From: Luteimonas sp. YGD11-2
GTDB taxonomy: Bacteria > Pseudomonadota > Gammaproteobacteria > Xanthomonadales > Xanthomonadaceae
Assembly: GCF_004118975.1 (NCBI RefSeq)
Contig: NZ_CP035376.1
Coordinates: forward strand, 2,728,001 to 2,792,000
Length of the DNA stretch: 64,000 bases
Direction: 5' to 3'
The notes beneath the pieces are model-generated. The model had not been told where the DNA came from. It was given only the letters and a program-made list of their open reading frames with translations, and made no database searches. Positions within the stretch are counted from its first letter, which is position 1. Each line of letters begins with the position of its first letter. Below are positions 57,009 through 64,000 of the stretch, in pieces. Both the position numbers and the translations under genes were made by a program.

Positions 57009-57302
57009 TCAGCCCTTGCCGAGCAGCAGGTCGTGGAGCCGCTGGAGCCAGGCGCGCCAGGTGGCGCCGTCCTCCGTGGGATCGTATTCGCAACCCATGT
57101 CGCGTGCGATGGCGCCCAGCGCGGCCTCGTCGTGGTCGTGTGACAACAGCCGTGCGATGTCTTCGGCCGCCGCCTCGACCTGCGCGGGCGACTCCGACTC
57201 ACGGTAGTAGTCGATCACCCCTTCCGGCTTGCCGTGTTCGGTCTGCCAGTCCTGGTGGAAGTACGCGGCAAGGAAGTTCTCGAGGTGCGGGTAATCGCTC
57301 AT
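57009..57302 (-). CDS. CdiI-type immunity protein
   Basis: 97 residues. The opening YPHLENFLAAYFHQDW is characteristic of the contact-dependent inhibition immunity family CdiI_2, and an acidic, all-helical body follows with DYYRESESPAQVEAAAEDIA. A strongly acidic composition is usual for a partner of a basic nuclease domain. It starts 11 bp after the stop of the RNase A-fold gene on the same strand, the normal toxin-then-immunity order. Function by family: binds and neutralises the adjacent toxin. Confidence 0.88.
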   Translation of the reverse strand: MSDYPHLENFLAAYFHQDWQTEHGKPEGVIDYYRESESPAQVEAAAEDIARLLSHDHDEAALGAIARDMGCEYDPTEDGATWRAWLQRLHDLLLGKG

Positions 57303-57313
57303 CGGCTCGGCGC

Positions 57314-58063
57314 TCAGGGCGGTGTCGGATAACCGGTGACGATTCTATAGCCGATGTCCAGACGGTCCGACCGCTCCAGCACCAGCCGCACCGAATGGAC
57401 ATCGGTAGCGTCGCTGTCGCCACGTTTCACCGAGATGCCGGTGCTCGCATCGAAGCGTGCATCCACCACCAGACGGTTGCCGCCCTGTCCATCGAGCCAG
57501 GCATCGATACGGTCCTGATGCTCGTCGAGGGTGGCCGACACGAAGTGCTCGGCGGCAGGCAGGTCGACGAAGCTGGAGGCGGCACTGATGTTCTCGCGGC
57601 GCACGCGGTCCACCAGCCACTGCTCGCTCTTGCCGACGTGGCGCTCGATCAGATGCCCACCGACATCCTCGTGCGCCTCGAGGCCACCGCCCGGTACCCG
57701 GCCGGTACCATCGGGCGCGTCGGGGCCTTCGGCGCCGAGGTGTTCGCCCAGTCGCTCGATAGTGCCCTCCAGCGTCTCGCGCGTGGCGGCGTCGAGCCCG
57801 CGCGTGGACATGCCTTCGAGCGCGGCCTGGATGCGACCAAGCAGCGGATCGAGCTGTTCACCGAACACCGGCGACTGCACGGCAAGCGCAATGGCGTCAT
57901 CGACCTGGCCGAGGAAGTCCGGCAGCGCGCCGCTGTCGGCAAGGTCGGCAAGATGGCGTTCGAGATCGAGACCCGACGCCGCGGCATCGAGTGCGGACAT
58001 CGGCTTCATGGCCTGGAAAGGGTGCAGCGGCGACTGCGCCAGCGGATTGATCGCGTCGAGCAT
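57314..58063 (-). CDS. Orphan toxin with CdiA-CT type RNase A-like domain
   Basis: 249 residues from an ATG with GGAG 7 bp upstream. Residues 1-125 form an acidic/helical region without a signal peptide or recognised domain. Residues 126-249 match the bacterial RNase A-like toxin domain: GGHLIERHVGKS, an internal SFVDLPAAEHFVS and terminal TGYPTPP. The four catalytic positions known for the Yersinia kristensenii CdiA toxin (His, Arg 11 residues later, Thr 101 later, Tyr two after) are all present: His142, Arg153, Thr243, Tyr245. It probably cleaves tRNA or other RNA. No CdiB, RHS, VgrG or PAAR lies nearby, so the delivery route is unknown. Confidence 0.85.
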   Translation of the reverse strand: MLDAINPLAQSPLHPFQAMKPMSALDAAASGLDLERHLADLADSGALPDFLGQVDDAIALAVQSPVFGEQLDPLLGRIQAALEGMSTRGLDAATRETLEGTIERLGEHLGAEGPDAPDGTGRVPGGGLEAHEDVGGHLIERHVGKSEQWLVDRVRRENISAASSFVDLPAAEHFVSATLDEHQDRIDAWLDGQGGNRLVVDARFDASTGISVKRGDSDATDVHSVRLVLERSDRLDIGYRIVTGYPTPP

Positions 58064-58230
58064 CGGAAGGCTCCGGATGGACGCGCAGCAGACTAGGCAT
58101 CCGCGCCCGATGCCGAAACTGGGGCGGACCCGAGGTGGATCCCGGCGCACCGAACGCGCATGCGCTCCTGTGTCCAGCTGCGTCGGCGTGGCCGTGGGGA
58201 ACGCGAACCGTCCCGCGCAGAACAGGACAT

Positions 58231-58248
58231 ATGTCAATGCGCTGTCAC
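58231..58248 (+). promoter_or_regulatory. Candidate Pho box
   Basis: Two heptamers ATGTCAA and CTGTCAC spaced by 4 bp give TGTCA repeats exactly 11 bp apart, the PhoB-binding geometry (CTGTCAT-N4-CTGTCAT). GATGAT lies 10 bp downstream as a possible -10. It stands in the 380-bp gap between the divergent toxin and TonB-receptor genes, about 195 bp before the receptor ATG. The rest of this gap shows no gene. Confidence 0.6.
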
Positions 58249-58442
58249 ACATCCCCATGATGATTGCCGCCGACGCATCCGAGAGGGAAGGGTGCGTCGG
58301 GGCACAGGGTGGCGAGGCACGCCGCCCGCTTGGCGACGTACGCAGTCCAGGACGGGTCGCGCTTCTCCGGAGCGCAGTAGTGCGAAGCGCGCGGTTGCAG
58401 CCCCTGCGTCGCTCCCGTCCTCCAGCAACCGAGATCAGCCCC

Positions 58443-61400
58443 ATGTCCGCACTGATGAAGACCGCGCTGTCGAGCGCGGTTATGGCCGTCCTTTGTGCAT
58501 CTCCCGAGGCCTTCGCGAACGAACGCGAGCCGGTACGCGTGCAGTCCGAAGCCGGCACCGCGGCCACGACCGGCACGATCCTCGGCCGCGTATTCGATCC
58601 CGCGACCGGCGAATACCTGCGCAATGCACGCGTGCGGATCGATGGCCGCCAGACGGCACTGTCGGGCGACCGTGGCGAGTTCCGCATCGCGGGCGTGCCG
58701 TCGGGCATCAGGCGCCTGACGGTGGAGTTCACCGGCTTCGGCACGGTCGAACAAGCGGTGGAAGTCCGCGCCGGCGAGACCAGCGAACCGGTCATCGAGA
58801 TGTTCAGCACCGCCACCGGCGGAAACCAAGCCGTTTCGCTGGACACGGTGCAGGTGGTCGGCGCGCGCGAAGGCGATGCGCGCGCGATCATGGAGCAGCG
58901 CGCCTCGATGAACATCACCAACACGCTGTCCGCCGACAGCTTCGGGGAGATCGCCGACGGCAACCCCGGGGAATTCCTCAAGTACATGCCGGGTGTGGAC
59001 TTCGATGTGGTCGCGGACGATGCACCTCGCAACATCTCGTTGCGCGGTCTGCCCGCCAAGTACACCGGCGTGACCCTGAATGGAATCAGCCTGCCGGGCA
59101 TCGATGCGAACTCGTCGAGCTCTCGCACCTTCAGCTTCGAGCAGTCCGCGCTTGCAGGCGTCGACTCCATCAACATCTACAAGACCACCAGCGCGGACAT
59201 GGACGCCAACGCCCCGGCCGGCACCATCGACATCCGCACCAGGCGCGCGTTCGATGCCAGGGGACGCCGCATCACCGTGGCGGTCGGCGGCAATACCCAC
59301 GCCGGCCTGTGGGACAGCAAGAACACCGGCTGGATGGAGGGCGGCTACGACAGGAAGTTCCTGCCCGCGACCACCATCAACTACGCCGACGTGTTCATGG
59401 ACAACCGCCTCGGCATCGCCGCCGGCATCAGCAGCGTGACCAACCTGGTCGAGCAGGCGCAGATCACCTCGGGGCGCAACTACGTGGCCACCCCAGCCAG
59501 CCCGTATCCGTATGCGGTGACTTCGATCGCCGGCGCCGGCTACGACCGCGAGTACAACCGCCGCGTCGCCCAGCTGGCGGTGGACTTCAAGGCGACCGAC
59601 GAACTGATCCTGTCGCTGGCTGCGAATGTCAGCCGCGGGGACATCGATCCGAGCACGATAACGCCGACGTTCTCGAATTCGCGCGCGTCCAGCGGCGACC
59701 CGTCGCTGGACTGGACCACGAACTATCCGGCGACTACCAACACCCTCAATACCAACTACACCTATACCTACAAGCTCGGTTACTCGCGCAACTTCGTGCC
59801 GAGCTTCGTGTGGCAGAACGAGCGGTTCAAGTTCGACGGCAACATGTTCTCCGCGCAGTCCGAAAGCCGCTACGACTCCGGCAAGAAGGGCCAGGTGTCG
59901 GACGTGCTGAACAACATCACCTCGACCGGCAACTACAGCGCGTCCCGCAGCGACTGGATGCACCAGGACTGGCAGATCCGGCAGATCAGCGGGCCGGACT
60001 GGTCGCTGCCCGACAGCTACAGCATCGGCTCGTATGCCGGCGCCCTGGGCAACTCGACGCGTCCGTCGATCCGGACCACCAGCGGCAGCCGCGCCGACCT
60101 CGATTACCGCGGCGGAAGCCTGAACTTCGAGTTCTACCAGGACATCGGCGACGTGGCGGTCACCTGGAAGACCGGTGCGAAGTCCACGCGCGGCGAGTAC
60201 GAGTTCGGCAACACCTCCGACGCCAACATCTGGACCTACAACGGTCCGTTGACGAACACCGAATTCCTGCGCGCGATCCAGAGTGCCAACGACTGGCACA
60301 GCGGCGAGTCGGGCATGAACGTCACGACGCTGGGCGGGGGCGACCTGTACGTGTACAGCCTCGCCAAGATCTACGACATGATGAAGGCCGACCCGGGCCA
60401 ATGGGTGCACAGCCTGACGCCGGCGCAGTGGTACAACGCCAACGTGGCCAACGCCAACGCCATGGACGAGCAGATCAACGCGCTCTACTTCATGGGCACG
60501 GCCGAGCTGACCGAAAAGCTGACGGTGCGGGGCGGCCTGCGCTGGGAGCAGACCAGGACCACCAGCCACGATTTCGACCCGCTGGGACCGGACCAGCTCG
60601 CCGCCGCGGGTTACGCCGTCAACCCCACGACCGGGCGCGCGACCACGGTCGAGGGCCTGGAGTACCAGTACTTCACCAATCCCCGCATGTCCCGGAAGGC
60701 AAGCTACGACGACCTCTTCCCCAGCGCGTCGTTCAAGTACAGCTTCAGCGACGGCTTCGACCTCCAGGCCGGATACAGCAGGACCATCCTGCGCCCCGAG
60801 GTGGGAGACCTGGCAGGCGTGTGGTCGGTCAACTACGGCGGTGACGACGGCAACGTGCTGAGCGCGCCGAACATCAACCTGTTGCCCGAGTACTCGGACA
60901 ATCTTTCGCTGCGGCTGGTGAAGTACTTCGAGCCGGTCGGACTGGTCGCCTTCGGCGTGTTCCACAACACGATCAAGGACCTGATCCGCGACGTCACCAT
61001 GACCCGCGAGGAGTTCGGCTACGACGGCGACGAACCGGTCGACCTGGTGTCCACCCGCGCCAACCTGCCCGATGACATCAGCGTCAACGGTTACGAGTTC
61101 GAGTTCAATCACGCCATGGACTATCTGCCCGGCGCGCTGGCCGGCCTGACCGTGCGGGGTTCCTATACGCATACCAACCCGTCGGTGGTCATGCCGCGCG
61201 TCGCCCAGCAAGTGGCCAACCTCGGCCTGGCGTGGCGCCATGGCCGCGGACGCCTGAACCTCAATACCGTGTGGAGCGACGAAAAAGATCGCGGCCTCAC
61301 CGGCAACATCACCAACGCCTTCGGCGTGGTCATGAACCAGAAGCAGCCATTCGACGACTACCTGGAAGTGAACATGTCCGGCGCCTTCACCATCATTCCG

Positions 61401-61580
61401 AGGACGCAGGGCAACTGGCTGGGCCTGGAAGCCTATTTCAGCGTCAACAACCTCTTCGACCAGAACCGTCACACCGTCTATTCCAACGGCGAAACGGGCC
61501 TGAGCGAGAAGGGTCACCACAGCCAGATCTACATCACCAGCGGCCGCAGGGGCTCGATCGGCCTGCGCGCCCGGTTCTGA
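58443..61580 (+). CDS. TonB-dependent outer-membrane receptor with N-terminal carboxypeptidase-regulatory-like domain
   Basis: 1045 residues: signal peptide (1-26, AFA cleavage), a small beta-sandwich domain (about 43-115, TGTILGRVFDPATGEYLRNA), plug (about 135-265, with NPGEFLKYMPGVDF and NISLRGLPAKYTGV) and a 22-strand barrel ending in aromatic RARF. This architecture belongs to the xanthomonad TBDTs that import oligosaccharides or other large ligands. It is followed by PhoD (70 bp) and an MBL-fold gene, so the ligand may be a phosphorylated compound (inference). A candidate Pho box lies upstream. Confidence 0.95.
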   Translation: MSALMKTALSSAVMAVLCASPEAFANEREPVRVQSEAGTAATTGTILGRVFDPATGEYLRNARVRIDGRQTALSGDRGEFRIAGVPSGIRRLTVEFTGFGTVEQAVEVRAGETSEPVIEMFSTATGGNQAVSLDTVQVVGAREGDARAIMEQRASMNITNTLSADSFGEIADGNPGEFLKYMPGVDFDVVADDAPRNISLRGLPAKYTGVTLNGISLPGIDANSSSSRTFSFEQSALAGVDSINIYKTTSADMDANAPAGTIDIRTRRAFDARGRRITVAVGGNTHAGLWDSKNTGWMEGGYDRKFLPATTINYADVFMDNRLGIAAGISSVTNLVEQAQITSGRNYVATPASPYPYAVTSIAGAGYDREYNRRVAQLAVDFKATDELILSLAANVSRGDIDPSTITPTFSNSRASSGDPSLDWTTNYPATTNTLNTNYTYTYKLGYSRNFVPSFVWQNERFKFDGNMFSAQSESRYDSGKKGQVSDVLNNITSTGNYSASRSDWMHQDWQIRQISGPDWSLPDSYSIGSYAGALGNSTRPSIRTTSGSRADLDYRGGSLNFEFYQDIGDVAVTWKTGAKSTRGEYEFGNTSDANIWTYNGPLTNTEFLRAIQSANDWHSGESGMNVTTLGGGDLYVYSLAKIYDMMKADPGQWVHSLTPAQWYNANVANANAMDEQINALYFMGTAELTEKLTVRGGLRWEQTRTTSHDFDPLGPDQLAAAGYAVNPTTGRATTVEGLEYQYFTNPRMSRKASYDDLFPSASFKYSFSDGFDLQAGYSRTILRPEVGDLAGVWSVNYGGDDGNVLSAPNINLLPEYSDNLSLRLVKYFEPVGLVAFGVFHNTIKDLIRDVTMTREEFGYDGDEPVDLVSTRANLPDDISVNGYEFEFNHAMDYLPGALAGLTVRGSYTHTNPSVVMPRVAQQVANLGLAWRHGRGRLNLNTVWSDEKDRGLTGNITNAFGVVMNQKQPFDDYLEVNMSGAFTIIPRTQGNWLGLEAYFSVNNLFDQNRHTVYSNGETGLSEKGHHSQIYITSGRRGSIGLRARF

Positions 61581-61650
61581 ACCTGCCGGCATCTCTCGGG
61601 TGCGCCGTCTCGGCGCGCCCGGCGACCGCCTGCCTGAGAAGTGAGCGCGC

Positions 61651-63246
61651 ATGATGAAAACCGTATCCCTCGATCGCCGGAAGTTCCTGTCGGGCGCAGG
61701 CGCGATGGCGCTGTTCGCCGGCCTCGGCCCCGTGGGCAGGTTGTGGGCCTCGCCCGCCTTCCACAGCGACCCGTTCGCCCTGGGCGTGGCCTCGGGCGAT
61801 CCCCTGCCCGGCGGCTTCGTGATCTGGACGCGGCTCGCGCCCGAGCCGCTGGCGGAAAACGCCGGGATGCCAATGGTCGCCGTCCCGGTGTTGTGGGAGG
61901 TGGCCGAGGACGACCGGTTCGAGAAGATCGTGCTCCGCGGCGATGCCATTGCGCGCCCCGAGCTTGGCCACAGCGTGCACGTCGAGGTGGATGGCCTGCG
62001 GCCGCAGCGGCCGTACTGGTACCGCTTCCGCGTCGGCAGCGAGGCCATGAGCCGGGCGGGCGTGGCACGTACCGCACCGGCGGCCGGCGCCGAGGTGGAC
62101 CGGCTGCGCATCGGCGTGGCGGGCTGCCAGCACTGGGAGGCCGGCTACTACACCGCCTACCACCACCTCAGCCGGGAGCCGGAACTGGACGCCGTATTCC
62201 ATTACGGCGACTACATCTACGAAGGCGCGGGCAAGCCCGGCAAGTCGGTGACCGATGCCGCGGGAAACCGCGTTCCCCGGCAGCACGTCGGTGATGAGAT
62301 CTACACGCTTCACGACTATCGCCGCCGCTACGCCCAGTACAAGACCGACCCGGACCTGCAGGCCGCGCATGCTGCAGCCGCCTTCCTGTGCACCTGGGAC
62401 GACCACGAGATCGACAACAACTGGACGGGCGTCTACGACCAGGACGGCGTGCCGCCGGAGGTGTTCGCGCTGCGCCGCCATGTCGCGATGCAGGCGTGGT
62501 ACGAGAACATGCCGGTGCGCCGCGCGCAGTTTCCCCGCACCGATGGCCTGACGATGCATCGCCGCCTCGACTACGGAAGCCTGCTGCGCGTGCATCTCCT
62601 GGATACCCGCCAGTACCGCACCAAGCAGCGCTGCGACCCCGCGCTCCTGGAGAAGAAACGGCCCTGCCGCGGGCAGGACGAAGTCGGCGAGGAGGTCATC
62701 GGCGAGGCGCAGGAGCGCTGGCTGGCACAGGGCCTGGACGGCGGATCACGGTGGCACCTGCTGGCGCAGCAGGTGATGATGATGCCGTACCGCTATCCGC
62801 AGAGCCGGCCGGCCGGGCCACTCAACACCGATTCGTGGAGCGGATACCCGCAGGCAAGGCAGCGGCTGATCGACATGATCGCGCAGCGCCGCCTGGGCAA
62901 TGTCGTGGTCGCCACGGGCGACGTCCACAAGCACCACGCCGGCGTGGTTCCCTCCGATCCGGACGACCTGCTCAGCACGCCCATCGCCACCGAGTACGTC
63001 ACCACCTCGATCGCCTCGGGCGGCGACGGGACCGACATACCGGACAGCTGGAAGGACACGCTGTCGGACAACCCCCACACCACGCTGGTCAACGACAGGC
63101 GGGGTTACCAGTTGTTCGAGATCGACGGCGACCGCTGGCGCACCGACGTGGTCGCGATCGACCGGGTATCCGTCGCCGGCGGGCAGAAGCACGTCGTCGC
63201 CCGGCTGGTGACCGAACATGGTCGGCCCGGAGTGGAACGGGCATGA
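61651..63246 (+). CDS. phoD: Alkaline phosphatase D (PhoD), Tat-exported
   Basis: 531 residues. Signal SLDRRKFLSGAGAMALFAG is a classic twin-arginine sequence. A short N-terminal Fn3-like domain (about 40-140) precedes the metallophosphoesterase: RIGVAGCQHWEAGYYTAY (Cys and Asp metal region), FHYGDYIYEG, TWDDHEIDNNWTG and VVATGDVHKHHAG. Family members are Fe/Ca phosphodiesterases-monoesterases that release phosphate outside the cytoplasm. It overlaps the next gene by 4 bp. Confidence 0.95.
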   Translation: MMKTVSLDRRKFLSGAGAMALFAGLGPVGRLWASPAFHSDPFALGVASGDPLPGGFVIWTRLAPEPLAENAGMPMVAVPVLWEVAEDDRFEKIVLRGDAIARPELGHSVHVEVDGLRPQRPYWYRFRVGSEAMSRAGVARTAPAAGAEVDRLRIGVAGCQHWEAGYYTAYHHLSREPELDAVFHYGDYIYEGAGKPGKSVTDAAGNRVPRQHVGDEIYTLHDYRRRYAQYKTDPDLQAAHAAAAFLCTWDDHEIDNNWTGVYDQDGVPPEVFALRRHVAMQAWYENMPVRRAQFPRTDGLTMHRRLDYGSLLRVHLLDTRQYRTKQRCDPALLEKKRPCRGQDEVGEEVIGEAQERWLAQGLDGGSRWHLLAQQVMMMPYRYPQSRPAGPLNTDSWSGYPQARQRLIDMIAQRRLGNVVVATGDVHKHHAGVVPSDPDDLLSTPIATEYVTTSIASGGDGTDIPDSWKDTLSDNPHTTLVNDRRGYQLFEIDGDRWRTDVVAIDRVSVAGGQKHVVARLVTEHGRPGVERA

Positions 63247-64000
63247 GACCCGCGGCGCGGACAGCGCGCCGCGCGTGGAGGCGGTGCCCGCTACCCGCGC
63301 TGCTGGCGTGCGCGCTGGCGCTGCACGCGTCAGCCTCGGCGCCGGCGACGGCGGAAGGGCCGGGCCAGGCCTCCGGGTGCCCGGTGGGCGAACCCTTGCC
63401 GGCGTGGTCCCACGGCGAGCTCGACATCCACCACGTCAACACCGGTCGCGGCGACGCGCTGTTCTTCGTGTTCCCGGACGGCACCACCCTGCTCAAGGAT
63501 GCCAGCGGGAAGACCGTGGAGCAGGCGCCGTTCTCGCTGCCGACCCGGCCCGACGACTCGCGTCCGCCGGGCGAATGGGTGGCCCGCTACGTCGGGCGGC
63601 TGTTGCCACCGGGCGCGGAGGGCATCGACTACGCGCTGGTCTCGCACTTCCACGGCGACCACATGGGCGCCATCGTTGCCGACTCGCCGCTGACGACGTC
63701 GGGCGGCGGCTACCGGCTCAGCGGGTTCACCCAGGTGGCCGAACTGCTGCCGATCGCGCGGTTCATCGATCGCGGCTGGCCGGACTACGACTACCCGGCG
63801 CCGATCCGCAACCCCACGGTGGACAACTACCGTCGCTTCCTCGACTGGCAGGTCCGTCATCGCGATCTGCAGGTGGAACGGTTCGAGCCGGGCCGCAATG
63901 ACCAGATCCGCCTCCTGCGCGATCCCGCAGCGTACCCGCAGTTCGAGCTTCGCAACCTGTACGCCAACGGCTCGGTCTGGACCGGCGTGGGTAGCGAAAC
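63243..64000 (+). CDS. Secreted metallo-beta-lactamase-fold hydrolase (partial, 3' end beyond window)
   Basis: The ATG overlaps the PhoD stop by 4 bp (ATGA). 252 codons are visible. Signal-peptide-like N-terminus (basic, then LPALLACALALHASASA), after which IHHVNTGRGDALFFVFPDGT and ALVSHFHGDHMGAIV give the MBL fold with the zinc motif HxHxDH, of the ComEC/Rec2-like secreted group. Substrate unknown; phosphodiesters are plausible because of coupling with PhoD. Truncated only by the window edge. Confidence 0.85.
   Translation, partial: MRPAARTARRAWRRCPLPALLACALALHASASAPATAEGPGQASGCPVGEPLPAWSHGELDIHHVNTGRGDALFFVFPDGTTLLKDASGKTVEQAPFSLPTRPDDSRPPGEWVARYVGRLLPPGAEGIDYALVSHFHGDHMGAIVADSPLTTSGGGYRLSGFTQVAELLPIARFIDRGWPDYDYPAPIRNPTVDNYRRFLDWQVRHRDLQVERFEPGRNDQIRLLRDPAAYPQFELRNLYANGSVWTGVGSE

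Noticed and set aside
57314..58063. Type IV secretion effector of the Xanthomonas X-Tfe class
   Set aside because: Those effectors end with a C-terminal XVIPCD domain; here the C-terminus is the RNase A-like catalytic domain, and no such module is visible.
57531..58442. Upstream extension of the TonB-receptor frame to 1349 residues
   Set aside because: The signal peptide begins at the ATG at 58443; upstream sequence is antisense to the toxin gene and then crosses the intergenic control region.

Overview
The window is chromosomal DNA of very high GC content from a gammaproteobacterium, most likely a member of the Xanthomonadaceae (Lysobacter/Luteimonas-like). The main evidence is the type II secretion cluster in the xanthomonad xps order E-F-G-H-I-J-K-L-M-N-D. 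The rsmI / lpoA-like / yraN neighbourhood, the nrdR-ribD-ribE-ribBA-ribH-nusB-thiL run and the many intergenic palindromes fit this. The family is an inference; no 16S gene is present.

Layout. 1-8370 (minus): the division and cell wall (dcw) cluster mraZ-rsmH-ftsL-ftsI-murE-murF-mraY-ftsW, almost every junction a 4-bp ATGA overlap; ftsW runs off the left edge. 8371-9169: its control region (promoter, MraZ-box array, a perfect DnaA box) and two dispersed-repeat copies. 9170-9616 (minus): RNase P RNA. 9630-14680: a lipoprotein hydrolase, rsmI, and divergent lpoA-like, yraN and an APC permease. 15489-24199: patB-like aminotransferase, then (minus) glyA, nrdR, a membrane protein, ribD, an FMN riboswitch, ribE, ribBA, ribH, nusB, thiL. 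24436-28968: ettA, pyrF, gluconokinase, pncB. 29029-30797: two GT2-like proteins. 30823-42624 (minus): the type II secretion operon, with a GIY-YIG gene flanked by inverted repeats between E and F and repeat-rich leaders before the pseudopilins G and J. 42754-56960: mixed housekeeping and accessory genes (alcohol dehydrogenase, thioredoxin-like, FKBP, flavoprotein, Tat-exported oxidoreductases, D-aminoacylase, AmiD-like amidase, BCCT transporter). 57009-58063 (minus): an RNase A-fold toxin with a CdiI-type immunity gene. 58443-64000: a TonB-dependent receptor, PhoD and a secreted metallo-beta-lactamase-fold protein behind a candidate Pho box.

How the genes work together. The left block makes lipid I and the septal machinery. 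The rib block is a feedback-controlled flavin pathway. The gsp block exports folded proteins, some of which could be Tat substrates encoded here (PhoD, D-aminoacylase). The right block looks like a phosphate-scavenging operon.

Most unusual items: (1) two distant loci (about 14.86-15.25 kb and 50.92-51.43 kb) each carrying two related cloverleaf-like palindromes in opposite orientation; (2) the orphan RNase A-type toxin/immunity pair; (3) in-frame REP-like repeats upstream of gspJ and gspG; (4) the repeat-bounded GIY-YIG gene inside the secretion operon.
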